A stretch of DNA of 64,000 nucleotides. Origin: Arachis hypogaea. Lineage: Eukaryota > Streptophyta > Magnoliopsida > Fabales > Fabaceae. A program made the position numbers and the translations under genes. Location: NCBI RefSeq assembly GCF_003086295.3, contig NC_092045.1, positions 21,736,890 through 21,800,889 on the forward strand, read 5' to 3'. Of the stretch, positions 37,750 to 49,458 are shown piece by piece (the stretch's first letter is position 1; every line of letters starts with the position of its first letter). The notes beneath the pieces are model-generated. The model saw only the letters and a list, made by a program, of their open reading frames with translations. It was not told the DNA's origin and did not search any database.

Positions 37750-37847
37750 TTAAGACCAGGTTAACTGGTGAATCAGTGACCCATTGGTTAAACCAGTGAC
37801 CCGGTCATATGAACGGATTGATTACCGGTTCGGTTTTGATAACTATA
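37750..37847. mobile_element. hAT-like right terminal fragment
   Basis: Read inward from 37,847: TATAGTTATCAAAACCGAAC then CGGTAATCAATCCG and GGGTCACTGGTTTAACC, the same end as at 20,893. The left end was not found. The copy M flank (near 34,858) represents the empty site, because its sequence runs uninterrupted where copy P has this insertion. Confidence 0.7.
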
Positions 37848-37857
37848 TTCTTAACCT

Positions 37858-37999
37858 TGTGGCTTCTACTTACTCTTATTCCTACATACCTTTCTTCACA
37901 TCCATTTCATTTTTATTTTCACTTTTGTATTTGCATTTGCATTTCATCTCTGTCACTTTCAAACTTCCTTCCATTCTCGTTTCGTTTAGACCGAAGAGA
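37858..37999 (+). promoter_or_regulatory. 5' flank of copy P, inverted duplicate of the copy M flank
   Basis: The counterpart of 34,705-34,858 in reverse orientation, with the same CTACTTACTCTTATTCCTAC and ATTTGCATTTGCATTTCATC words. Probable old 5' UTR. The hAT end lies just outside it. Confidence 0.6.
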
Positions 38000-40900
38000 A
38001 TGTGGAGGCTCAAGATTTTCGATGGCGGAAGCCCATGGCTTCGGACAATTAACAATTACGTTGGCTAGCAGATTTGGGAGTTCGATCATAATCTTGGATC
38101 ACCGAAAGAGCTCGCTTAGATTGAAGCTTCTCGCAAGAGTTTCCGCAGGAATTGCTTCGAACACAAGCATAGTGCTGAGCTCCTCAAGTGCATTCAGGTA
38201 CTCTTTTTCTCTTTTAGGTTAATTTTCATTCAAGTTTTGATAATTTTTCTTTTTATTTTTAGTTTAGTTTTTTCTATTTTTGTTTTTAAAGTCTATCATT
38301 GGGTGTTGAAGTTTGTGTTTTTTCTCATTTTTTGATGTCATTGTCTAAGACAGTAAAAATAGAAGGATTAGTAATTATAATATTGATGATGATGCTTGGT
38401 AAAACTTATTATAGTGATTGTAATTGTGATTATAATCATAATTATAATGGTACCATGCATTTTGTAACATTTTTGTTTAACGTTGTTTAGTAGGCATTTT
38501 ATTGGTATCTTAATTTAATTTGCAAGTTGAGTTATTTTTGTATGAAATTGTGCATCTTTGTTCTTCTTTGAGGTTCCATGACAAATTTGACACTGCTGGT
38601 CACCGGCCATTTGTTAAATTTTATTTTTATTTTAAATGTAGTGATGTGTTGAGTGATGTATATTTATGCTTTTTCGATGAATACACTGCTAATGACTTTG
38701 CATTGTTTGTCTCTCTCATATTTTATGTATCACTCAATTCTTTTGGAACAATCATATCGAAGTAAATTTTTTTATTTATTTATAATTTATACTTTATAAA
38801 TTTCTTTTTATTTTTTATTCTTTTTTATTTTTAAATAAAGTATCAAAAGTTGCAAGAGCATTTGGTTAGATTAGTGGTCCCTATTTAAAAAATTTTAAGG
38901 ATTATAGTTATCAATGATACATACTTTATGTAGAGGAGAAGTGACAGCATATATTAAGTTTGAATATGTGGGTCTAGGGCGGAAACATTATGAGTTGTTT
39001 TCTCCGCTACATTTGGGTGCGAAACTAATCCTTGTGCAGGTGCTTTCTTAGCCTTGTCTACAAAGTTGGTTGTTACTGGCATAACAGTCTCCTCTATAGA
39101 AATTCTGCTTTTAGTTGTGATTTTATTTGCTGTTAATCAAACACTAAACTAGTTCATTAATTTCTTAAAAAATTGTAATAATTATTACTATACTGTGTAT
39201 TTGTTTGATACTTGTTCCTTCTTCGAACATGAAAATCAATTCAGAAGTGTTTTTTAAATATTTAAAATGAGAACATTTTAGATAATCATTCTATCATATA
39301 GTTATACTGGGAGGTTATATATTATATTTTTCGCTTTGTTATGGTATCAAAGCTATAAGTTTCTGATATAAAAAAATTTAATTCTTTTAAGTTCAATGAT
39401 GTTTCTTACAAAATATTGCAGTTTGCAAAAGAGAACCCAATTAGTGAAGTCCTACCCAAAGTCTGAGTGAAAGATTGAAGATGTTACTAAAAAAACCGTG
39501 ACAAGAACATTAAAAAGGGCCATTACTTTCGATTTAACCCTCCAGAGTGACAATGGACACTGGCCTAGAGATTATGGAGGTCCCTTGTTTCTTATGTCTG
39601 GCTTGGTAAGTTTTATTTTGAACACTTGATCATTTCTCCTGCATGAAATTTTTCCCTGTTAATTGCTATATTTCACATATTCTAGCATTAAAATGTATGC
39701 TTTTTGACAATATTGCAACCTTTCTCCTTTAAAAATATGTTTGACATTGTCTTCCTTTTGACTTAATAACTGTGGATATCTAATACTATTTGGTATATCC
39801 AATCAAACAGATGATTACACTTTCTGTTACTGGGGCACTGAATGTAGTCTTAACAGAAGAACATAAAAAGGAAATATGCCGATATCTCTATAATCAATAG
39901 GTAAGAGCATCATCCCATCCTTTCCTCTAATCTTTGGGCTTGTCCTAGAAATTATTCTTATTAGTTTACTGTAACTATGGAACAAGGATGGTGAATGAGA
40001 TTTGCATATTGAAGGTCCAAGCACCATGTTTGGCTCTGTCTTAAATTATGTTATTCTGAGATTACTTAGTGAGGGACCTAATGATGGAGGAGGAGACATG
40101 GAGAAGGCACGTAACTGGATTCAATCACATGGTGGTGTTACTTACATAATATCATAGTAGAAGATGTGGCTTTCAGTTAAAATTTTAGTCTACCTTTGAG
40201 TCTCTTTATTTTTTTATTTTAAATTTTCATCTTATGAATATTAAGACATTTTTAATGATTTTACTAATGTATATGGTATATATGTTTATTTTCTACTTTC
40301 TGATTATAGGTGCTCGGGGCGCATGAATGGTCAAGAAATAATCCCATGCCCCCTATGATATGGCTACTCAGAGAGAATACATGAACTAATGGATGAGTAA
40401 AATATTTTCAGTTTAAGAACAACGATCCACTTAAGTGGTTATCGATGTTAAGTAGCTGTTACTTAAATGATAGATTGTCTCCAAGTGTTTGTTTTTCTTT
40501 CATGCTTTACAGTTGAGTGTTTCTTGTTAGGATTTTTACAAATGGATCAAGTTTCTGATATGATCAGCTTTTCTATATTAGTTGGACTTTTTATCCCAAG
40601 AATAGAGCAAATTGCACTATGATAGTGAGAACTCCTTTCAACCTAAATACGAAAGCTGATCTTGTTGCTGGAGAGATACATATATCATTTTGAGTTGAAT
40701 AAGATGATTTAACATAAAGTTTTATAAAAGACTTCTACTGTAAATTTTGTGCTGAAATTTTTGTTGTTGTTCAATCTGGAAACCTTTGTGTCATGATTAA
40801 GTACTGTATATCATGGTTACTAAATATAAAAGGCTGGTATAGTAGTATGTGTTCATTAGTTCATGCGGTGTATGCAATCCTTATTCCTTAAGAATGATTT

Positions 40901-41458
40901 TTATTGTTGATTACTTATACAACGAATCATTTTAAAATTAGTTGTCTATGTTTATTATAATTTGTTTTTAGGTGAATTATCTTAAACACTGTTTAATGTT
41001 ATATGTATTTTTCACATTGAGTTATATTTTTTGTGCTATACAAGAAGGATGTGATGTCGTTGTCAGATGGTCTATTTGCCCATGTCCTACTTATATGGCA
41101 AGAGGTTTGTTGGTCTAATCACACCATCAGTGTTATCTTTGAGAAAAAAGCTCTATAACACACCATATCATGATATAGACTGGGATAAAGCTCGCAATTT
41201 GTGTGCTAAGGTTAGTGATGCTTGTAAGTTGTAAAAACATTTTGAGCCTCCACACTTGGAATTTTTCTTGTAGTTAACAATTGCATGGAAATAGAATCTG
41301 CACTTTGTTCCTCGTAATGGCTTCTTTTCTAATCAAAATCATATGTTAATTATCATGTTAAATTGATGCCAGAACTTATATTCAAGCAAAATCGGTTACT
41401 ATTGTTTATGCCAACATAATACCCATCTATAAACTACAATGGCAACCATCATGTTATC
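38000..41458 (+). pseudogene. Oxidosqualene cyclase pseudogene, copy P (cycloartenol synthase-like)
   Basis: Exon 1 is 38,000-38,197 (MWRLKIFDGGSPWLRTINNY, VG-stop-QIWEFDHNLGSPKEL, CFEHKHSAELLKCIQ), the typical N-terminus MWKLKxxxGGSPWLRTxNNH of plant cyclases. Exon 2 is 39,422-39,605, exon 3 39,811-39,900, exon 4 39,981-40,175, exon 5 40,310-40,369 (cut short by a deletion joining exon 5 to intron 5), and exon 6 41,048-41,210 (R-M-stop-[23 protein letters not shown]). Lesions: two TAG in exon 1, TGA and a frameshift in exon 2, a terminal TAG in exon 3, stops in exon 4, acceptor AG to GG before exon 4, and TGA for Trp in exon 6. Homology to the copy M intron 6 stops at about 41,458, where LTR-associated sequence begins. 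It is the head-to-head partner of copy M, about 90 percent alike in exon 6 by eye. Confidence 0.92.
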
Positions 41459-41651
41459 AGTGACCCTGTTTACCCATGACTAGCACACTTTATAAGCCGA
41501 CAACCACTGGCGCCACACCTCTCACGATCACAGACCTCCAACGAGGACAAGGACTCCACTACTCCTCTCTGTAGCCCCTAACTTCAACTACGATGACTAC
41601 TGTCCAGGCTCCTCTCCTCAACTAAACCCAATGCAAAACTGGACATCAGAA
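41459..41651 (-). other. Probable Tekay internal sequence next to an LTR
   Basis: C-rich, non-coding, between the truncated cyclase copy and the LTR edge at 41,652. By position it is the leader after a minus-strand 5' LTR. A primer-binding site could not be identified. Confidence 0.4.
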
Positions 41652-42019
41652 CTGTAACACCCTATCACACAGAGCTTTACACCTAGGAGGTAAATCAAAG
41701 GTGGTATGGCGCTACGACCTCTCTCTCTCTCTATATATATAACTAGGTGCCTTGAAGAAAGGGGTACGATCAAAACCAAACCGAAGATGTATCACTCACA
41801 GAAAACGAGAAGGTGTAAAGCTTATACAGAAAACCAAAAGACAGATATATATAGAGTTCCAACGGGTAAATATAATTCAAGCCCTAGACTCGACCTGTGA
41901 AGCAAAGGCCGGCCAAAGTATAAATACATATATACATAACCCATAAAGTATAACCCAAAAAGAAACACCTATTTCTCCAAACCTCTAAGAAGGACAAAAT
42001 ATAACATATACAAGGCAGA

Positions 42020-42021
<2 letters not shown>

Positions 42022-42084
<63 letters not shown>
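42022..42084. repeat. (AT)n microsatellite
   Basis: About 63 bp of AT dinucleotides in the LTR fragment, at a place comparable to the (AT)n in the 7217-10,315 LTR. Confidence 0.98.
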
Positions 42085-42088
<4 letters not shown>

Positions 42089-42721
42089 CAAAATATAAAC
42101 ACTAAGTCCAACAATTGTTCTTTACTTCCAAAGAGTCTCTAGAATGCTTACTGAGGTGCCCAACGTCCTGCATCTGAAAATAACAACATATGTATGAAAT
42201 GAGAACCAAAAGTTCTCAGTATGATAAAGGTGTCCACATAGATAATATATAAGGTCGCGAAAAAGCCAGAGGCATTCCTAGAACTCTGACAGTCAGAATT
42301 AAACTTAAGAAGTATACTAAACCAAAAATTTGGTAAGTTATCTAAGGTATCCCAATTCCAGATCTAACTTTAACCTAACACTTTACTTTCCGTCTCCTTC
42401 AACCCTCTGAATCACTGGTGGAACTACCCTCAGCGTCACCTCTGCCAGAATGAGGGACCTCTCTGTTGCAAAGACATACAAAACAATCAAGGAAAACACA
42501 ATTATGGATAACCAGTACAACATATAGGACAAGTAGCAATTAATTATAGTAAAATAATTAGGCAAGCCAAGATAAAACCTTCTCAAACAAATCACACAAA
42601 TGCACATGATGCATGTCTGTCCTATAGCTGATGAGTCTCATCTGTCGGTTATATAGCCAAACCCGACATGTCCAGTAGCAAACCCTGGATAAAACACCAA
42701 ATACAGAGCAAGTGAGACCCA

Positions 42722-43008
42722 ACCGCAACCCTTGCATCTTGTCCGCGTACCCAGAGCAAGGGAACAACCTCACCCTTGTCTCTTACCCAGGCAGTGTTAC
42801 AGTTCTCAATTCAGAGCAAGCGACAATAAAACTCAGCCCTTACATCTTACTTGGAGCCTCGAACTCTTACCCGGAGTAAGTGAACAACGCCATTGCATCT
42901 TACCCGGCTTCTTGGCTCTTACCCAAACCAAGTGGATAAAACCACTGCATCTTACCCGGAGTCTCAACTCTTACCCGGAGCAAGTGGATCACACTATTGC
43001 CTCTTACT
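42722..43008. repeat. Degenerate tandem repeat with CTTACCCGGAGCAAGTGG units
   Basis: About six copies of (C/G)CATCTTACCCGGAG or CCAGAGCAAG words at 40-60 bp spacing. This is the reverse-strand counterpart of the CCACTTGCTCC repeats at 9195-9440. Confidence 0.75.
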
Positions 43009-43010
43009 CA

Positions 43011-44460
43011 GTGACATATCACAATCAAATTCAATCTCATTTTCAATATCACTTTAATTCATTCATATTTATTAAAATTCATAATTAAACCCAGTTCTCA
43101 TCATTCTTCTCTCCAGAATGGCTAGTGGTACACAGGTACTATAGCTCCAAGTGCAGAGTGGATTTAACGTGGTACGGCTTGCCACCAAAGATCTCATCAA
43201 GATAGTTCTTGCCATCCAAATCCAATGATTCTGGGATTCATCGATCAAGAAAAGTGTGGTCGTTAGTGTTACTAGCCTGTTGACAAAATGTTTTGACAAA
43301 ACCCTAGAAATAGAAATGTAGATCTGCAATTACGGTGGCGAGGGAGGGAACAAAGTGAAGAGCAAGGAAAATTTCAGGGAGGATTTTGTTGGTGGATTCT
43401 GAGTATTGGAAATTTTATTGAGAAAGGTTGGAGGAAGGAGCTAACGGTAAAGAATTAGAATGAGAGGAAGAGGAGGTTCCGATAAAAGAATATGGAGGCG
43501 ATGATGAGGATGATGATAATGACGGAGAAGATGGAGGTGATAGTGGTGGGGTTGATGGTGAGGGGCGTGGCTTCCTTGTTTGGTCTGATAGGTTTCACAA
43601 ATTAGGATTGGATTTTGGTGAGACTGAGATAGAAGGGACAAGGAAGGCTTTTTATTTGAATAAATAAAAAATACATTAATTCTCATAATACGCAGGGATA
43701 AAAATGTAAGTGCGTAGAGTCACTTCAGAGAAAGCACCTGCAAAATGGGTTAAGCTTCATTTCAGGGGAGCGCCCGCGAATTGAATCTGACATGGCAGAA
43801 CCACTTATTGCTCGGCGCCAGCAAACTAGGCAAGAGTAGCCATTTTGTGACTGGTGCCCACGAAATAGGCACATCAAGTAAGACAGACACGAAATGGTAA
43901 CCAACTCATTAGTTGTACTTAACTGTTCCTGCAGCCTGGTTGCACTTATCTGAATTAATAACTTTTAAATTGAAAGACTCATATGTGAAGTACCAAAAAA
44001 AAGATACAATGGAAACAAGGATAATAAACAGAGTTGTGAATGAGAAGTTTATACAATTATACCTAGAATGATTTAGAGTGTGTTTAGCAAACGCGTTCGA
44101 AAATAGAGAAGCGCGTTTGAGTCTCTTGAACCTTATCTTTTATTTTCTTTTATAAAAGAATACCAATAACCATTACCTTCATAGCTTCATAGTAGTTCTT
44201 TCTAATTCTTTGTTTCATATTTTTTTCATCAAAATCTTTTAAATTTGGTTCAATCGCTAGCAAAGTGAATATTTGGTTCAAATTTTAACCCTATATTTTT
44301 TTTAATTTTTAGTTTTCTCGTATTTTTTATTTTAGTTTTGAAATACAATGTTGGTATTTTTGTGGAATTCTACTTTTGTGAAGGAAATTTTTGATATTAT
44401 AATATTTGTATACATATATATAAATTATTATTACTTACAATGAAAATAATTTTGGTAAAA
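43011..44460. other. Intergenic sequence, no gene supported
   Basis: No protein homology is recognised. 43,440-43,640 is purine-rich (GAGGATGATGATAATGA, GGAGGTGATAGTGGTGGGG), giving spurious frames. 44,070-44,130 has TGTGTTTAGCAAACGCGTTC and GAAGCGCGTTTGAG, which resembles the end of a small transposon but lacks a partner. Confidence 0.4.
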
Positions 44461-44569
44461 TTCAATAAAAGAATGATGCTGCTAGAAAGATTGTGGCATT
44501 TTTAAAGTGCCACAAGTATTCAAAAATAAGAAACTTGATATGAGAGAGATGGTGATGTTTATAGAAATT

Positions 44570-44920
44570 AAAAACTTAGTGATGGTTTCAAACCGTCACT
44601 AAAAATATTGTGACGATTTAAAAATTACAAAATATAAGGAAAAACTGTCACAAAATTTACTAACTTAGTTATAGTTTTAAGTCGTCACGAAATATAGCAT
44701 AAAAAAACAATTTGAATAGTGTTTTAAATTAATGACGATTTTATATTTAAAAAACTATCACAAATAATTTAGCGATATTTCTTATCAACAGTAGTCCAAA
44801 ATCGTCATTATGTCACATGGCGATGCTCAAATTTATGACACTTTTTTAACAATTACGAAAAAATTTATTAACAGTAAAAACTGTCATTAAGCGTCACCAA
44901 AATACTATTTTATTGTAGTG
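44570..44920. mobile_element. CACTA-type terminal fragment
   Basis: It ends TTTTATTGTAGTG at 44,920, which read inward is CACTACAATAAAATAG, a CACTA end. The preceding 350 bp hold several CCGTCAC / CGTCATTA / GTGACG words in both orientations, as in subterminal arrays. No matching left end was found, so it is truncated or older than the fold-back element beside it. Confidence 0.55.
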
Positions 44921-45419
44921 CATTTAAAATTTGAAGTTGAGGCACATTATACATAGACGAGTTCTATGGTGTAAAAGGAGAAATTCTTCTACACATATAT
45001 GTATGTGCTGTTAAAGCCATAAAATAACAACTGCCTATTATAAGAGACAAGATCGGAAGACTATTTAATACTTTTTTATGTTACTTTTGCTGTGCATCAC
45101 GTGAGGCATTGAATGGGTTTTTTTTTTTTTATCATGGTGAAGTACTGGAGTGTTAAGAAGAGTGATTATATTTAACACTGTTAATGATTCAATATAATCA
45201 TAGGCTTTATATTGCTGGGCTTTATGGAAAATGTTAAAAGGATAAGAAGAAGGCTTGAAGAGGGTAGGTAGAATTAAGATGTTAGTTCATGTATATAAAA
45301 AAAAGTATTTAAGATGTTAGTATAAAATCTGCTGTATTTAGAGTCCGTTAACATATGACTCCACTATACATAAAATTTAAACTCTATATATAAAATTAAC
45401 ACAACTACACAAAAATATT

Positions 45420-46180
45420 ATACATAAAATTATAAATTTTATTTTATAATTTAAAATAATTTAATTAAATTCATATCAATATTATAATTATTTTTAATAA
45501 TATTATTTATAAAATTATTATAATATTATTTATATTAATATACATATTATAATTTTTATTATTTATGATCAAGAAAAAAAACTTTTTCTTGAATAAAAAG
45601 AGGAGAAAATCAATAAAAAAGCCACACATAAATTCAAAGACGCAGCGCACTCTATTACTCTCTCTCTTTTTCTATTACTCTCTCTCTTTTCCTGTACAGC
45701 CTGTACATTGTTTGTTAGTATCCACTATCCTTGTCATTGAAAATAAAAATCTCAATTAAAAAAACAAAAAATTCAAAGGAATAAAATATCCTCCTCACTC
45801 TAATTATTATTATTATTTATGATCCCATTATAATATCATTTACATTAATATATAATATAAATTTTATTATTTATCATCCTATTATAATGCAGTTATATTA
45901 GTATACATATTATAAAATTATTCTTATACATTATAATATTATTCTTATAAATAATATTAATAATATTATTTATTATAATGTCTATAATCAACTAATATTA
46001 ATCTCTAAACATTAATACATCAATACTAATTCCTAATTTTCAAACTTTAACCCTAATCTATCAATACTAAACCCTAAAATTTATCGATCTTTATTATTTT
46101 TTAAATTCTAAATCCTAAACACTTAAATTTTAAAAAAATTCTAAATCCTATGTTATTTTATTTATTTAATTTTTTTGCTC
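45420..46180. other. AT-rich loop of the fold-back element
   Basis: Dominated by TATAATATTATT words with local self-complementarity. A CTATTACTCTCTCTCTTTT block occurs twice near 45,652-45,690. Nothing coding is supported. Confidence 0.5.
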
Positions 46181-46306
46181 ATTGTGGTATCTTCCCCCCC
46201 CCCTCCCCCTTTTTTTAATTTGGTTATGGTCATATGTTGTTTTTCAATTTCATATTTGATAAACAAATTTTATGCCCAATAATTTCAAATTTCAATTTTC
46301 TTTCCT

Positions 46307-46308
<2 letters not shown>

Positions 46309-46371
<63 letters not shown>
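46309..46371. repeat. (TA)n microsatellite
   Basis: About 62 bp of TA repeats near the inner edge of the right arm of the fold-back element. Confidence 0.95.
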
Positions 46372-46375
<4 letters not shown>

Positions 46376-46716
46376 CTACTAACAATCACACTTTCGGCAT
46401 ATATATACCCACCAATAACAATAAAACCAATCCTCATCCCTCAATGTTTTAAAGTTTAACAAAATAGTAAAAAAAACCCAACAATATCAGGTCATAATTA
46501 TCTTCAATAATTAAACATGTTAAGTCTAATCATTCTTTTTAACCAACAAATGTCTCACGTGATGCACAACAAAAATAATATAAAAACGTGCTAATAGCCT
46601 TCAGATCTTGTTTTCATAGTGGACGGATGTTGCTCTATAATTTTGACAGCACATACATACATGTGTAGAAGGATTTTTTCTTTTACACGATAGAATTCGC
46701 CTTATATATAACTATA

Positions 46717-47187
46717 TTTAAAAAAAATTAAAAGCACAGTATTGACCTGTTCGATTTGTTCACTGTATCAACAGTTCGATTTGCTGTTTGTAGGACAATC
46801 AAACCAAACTAACATCGATTTGGTTCTGTCGATTTTTTTTATTTTTTAAATACAAATAACCAGAATTTCAATCACCATAAAATGAAGTTTAAAACAGTCA
46901 ATAAACTAAAATAACAAGAGTGCATCACATCCAAATTCAATACAATTTCAACTTGTCCCAATAATTAAACATAAAAACAAAGACAATTAGAAATGTCTAA
47001 TAAATAACAAAAACAAATACACTTTAAAACAAAATAAAAACCAAACCACACCAGAGTTGCACCCACATTAGTTCAATCAACTTTCCTTTTCTTTGATCTA
47101 CGATGGGGCGGGGGTTTGGTAAGCACACTGCTGTCCATTAAGAACGTACCACGGACTCAACATTTTCACCTCCAACTTCAGGCATCG
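46717..47187. other. AT-rich spacer
   Basis: No coding motif. 46,745-46,830 has repeated TTCGATTTG/GGTTC words that could be a decayed transposon end. Confidence 0.35.
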
Positions 47188-47605
47188 ATTATTCAAACTC
47201 ATCAACCTAATCAAGAACAGACAAGCAACAACAATTAGAGATAGTAATTTTATTGAAAAAATTTATTCAAACTCATCAACCTAATTAAGAACATACCAGC
47301 AACAACAATTAGCGACAGTCATTTTATTCAAACTCATCAATGTATATTCAGGTGTAAAGTCAAATGAAATCAAAAGTATACCATCATTCAAAACTCATAT
47401 TTTTTCCAACAGAATAGCAACAACAACAAAATTATAGCCATAATGAGGTTGAAGATTCTACCATTATATATCAACTTATAACGTTAAAAAAAATTGTTTT
47501 TTTTCCAACAAACCAGCGGCGACAACAAAATTATAGTCATAATGAGGTTGAAGATTCTACCATTATCAACTTATAACGTTAAAAAAATTACTTTTTTCCA
47601 ACAGA
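47188..47605. repeat. Two adjacent tandem duplications
   Basis: 47,188-47,330 holds two copies (about 70 bp each) of TTATTCAAACTCATCAACCT followed by AGCAACAACAATTAG. 47,404-47,605 holds two copies (about 105 bp) of GCCATAATGAGGTTGAAGAT or TCATAATGAGGTTGAAGATT followed by TCAACTTATAACGTT. The function is unknown. Confidence 0.8.
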
Positions 47606-47864
47606 TCAGCAATAACAACAAATTTTATGCAAAAAATTGTGAATATACTAAGTTACCGACCTCCGAAGAAGACATTGTTGAGTTGCACGAGAGGGCTCGA
47701 ACTGAGGCTGTTGATCGGTAACGAAGAGGACTGCTCGGCGATGGAGAAGGCTGCTTGGCGACAAAGAGGGCTGCCCAACGATGGAGAAGAACTGATTGGT
47801 TTAGGGTTTGCTGCGACAGCACAGACTGGATGACGGCATGGACTGGACGATGGTGCAAACTAGA
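47606..47864. other. Short GC-richer segment before the LTR
   Basis: Repeated GGCTGCTTGGCGAC / GGCTGCCCAACGATGG words give overlapping 68-77-codon frames on both strands. I see no protein family and regard none as a gene. Confidence 0.35.
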
Positions 47865-49200
47865 TGGATGAGTGGATATTTTATACGCTTTTTGGCATCA
47901 TTTTCATATAGTTTTCATATGTTTTGTTTAAGTTTTATTATATTTTCATAGGTTTTAGTGCAAAATTCACATTTTTGGATTCTACTTTGATTTTGTGTGT
48001 TTTATGATGATTTTAGGTATTTTCTGGCTGAAATTGAGAAGCTTGAGCAAAAGCCTGATTCAGAGACAGAGAAAGGACTGTAGATGCTATCAGGATCTGA
48101 CCTCCATGCACTCGAAGGAGCATTTCTAGAGCTACAGAAGTCCAAATGGCGCGCTCTCAATGGCTATAGAAAGCTAACATCCAGGGCTCTAGAAATATAT
48201 AATAGTCTATACTTTGCTTTGAAAATGAAGGCTCAAAGCTAAAATTCAACGCCAGCCACCAGCCCCAGTCCTGGCGTTCAATGCTCAGAAGGGAGCAGCT
48301 GGCGTCCAACGCCCATTCAGGAGTCCAAAGCTAGCGTTGGACGCCGAAAAGGGAGCACTAGCTCATGGATTTCACTTAAGCTTAGCCCAAACACTCACCA
48401 AGTGGGCCCCAGAAGTGGATTTTCACACTACAAGACTAGTTTATCTTATTTCTGTAATTCTTAGTTATCAGAATAATATATATAGGAGGAGATTAACCTT
48501 GTTTAGGATCTTCTTCCCCCATTTTACATTCGAACATTTTTTTTCTGTACAGTATGAGTCACTAACCTCCTAGGTTAAGGTTAGGAGCTCTGCTGATTCT
48601 TATGAATTAATAATATCACTATTCTACTTAAATCTATGCTTGATTCTATTCTAAGATGTATCTTCGTTCTTCATCCTAATGGATTGGGAGTGTAATTTGA
48701 CCGTCATCCCTATTCACATGGGTTCTTACGAGTCATTGACGGGATAGTATTAAACCACCAGCTTGACTATACATCTCTTAGACGGCTAATCCATGACTTC
48801 GTTGGGTACTTAAAGACATCAGTGCAGCCGAGGTACGGGGCGATTAGGGCCTTTGTGGTATAGGCTAGAACCAAAGGAGCAGCGTTCTCTTATCCAGAAG
48901 ATCTGACCTTGTCTGCGGCGTTTTAAGTAGGATCACCAAGGGAATGGACTGCTAGAGCTTCACCCCGTTCAGATTGGATGACCGCTGACCCGACATTTGA
49001 TCTGAAGCAGAGGAGATTAATGACCGCTGACCCGGCGTTAATCATATACAGCCTGCCATGGAATGAATCAATCAGAAGTTGGAGTATATGGTGAGAAAAG
49101 TTAATTTAGAAGGAAAAAGCATCTCCGAAGCCTCAACCGTTATCATACCATTGATTTCACACCTATCTAGTAACGTTTTATTTATTTATCTATTTTATGC
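47865..49200 (+). mobile_element. Truncated LTR, same family as 3281-4706
   Basis: It starts TGGATGAGTGGATATTTTAT and follows the minus-strand LTR at 4706 nearly block for block (GCAAAAGCCTGATTCAGAGA, CTCTCAATGGCTATAGAAAG, GAAATGGCGCGC-type words). It stops at about 49,200, before the family 3' end (which at 3281 contains a GTGCACCA block), so it lacks roughly the last 150-200 bp. It is fused to a Tekay LTR start on its right. Confidence 0.75.
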
Positions 49201-49458
49201 ATTTTTTCGTGACAACTATATTTTCTATTTTTTATTTATGGGCTGATTGGTTGAGCCTTGGGCCCATTTTGGGTCCAGTTCAACCGATTCGACCCGTTCG
49301 ATCCAATTTTGGGCCAAATTCTTTGAAATTAGTGTCAAAATTCTCGTTTTAATGAGCTCTATCCTAATTTAATATAAAATTTACATTTTTTATTTTTCTT
49401 ATTAAAATTTAATTTATTAACTATTTATTTACTAATTTAGCTGGGTTTACATCCTACC
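49201..49458 (-). mobile_element. Tekay-like 3' LTR start, minus strand, truncated
   Basis: On minus it begins TGTAAACCCAGCTAAATTAG right after a polypurine-type GGTGGGTAGGA. It contains TTTTGACACTAATTTCAAAG and TGGGCCCAAGGC blocks shared with 7320-7430. Only about 250 bp remain before the neighbouring LTR fragment. Confidence 0.7.

Larger units (their letters stand above)
41652..43010 (-). mobile_element. Tekay-like LTR, 3' part, minus strand
   Basis: It starts on plus with TGTAACACCCTATCACACAG, the complement of the LTR terminus seen at 10,315 (TAAAGCTCTGAGTGGTAGGA). It contains TTTACACCTAGGAGGTAAAT, a (TA)n run and GGAGCAAGTGG tandem repeats, all matching the 7217-10,315 LTR in reverse. 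After about 43,010 the similarity stops, so the LTR is truncated. Confidence 0.75.
44945..46716. mobile_element. Fold-back (long inverted-repeat) element
   Basis: Arms of about 160 bp are clearly inverted repeats: 44,957-45,110 against 46,702-46,550. Shared words are TTCTA.GGTGTAAAAG, CTTCTACACAT.TATGTATG, CAAGATC.GAAG.CTATT and TGTGCATCACGTGAG. Weaker pairing extends inward to about 45,260 and 46,380. The loop is AT-rich with a (TA)n run and a C-rich tract (about 46,192-46,206). No transposase is seen. The class is uncertain (Mutator-like or a large fold-back). Target duplications were not identified. Confidence 0.65.

Noticed and set aside
28058..41458. A functional oxidosqualene cyclase gene
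   Set aside because: All three copies have in-frame stops, lost splice sites and missing exons; none could give a full protein of about 760 residues.
43441..43686. 81-codon His/Pro-rich frame on minus
   Set aside because: Derived from a purine-rich GATGAGGATGATG stretch; low complexity and no start context.
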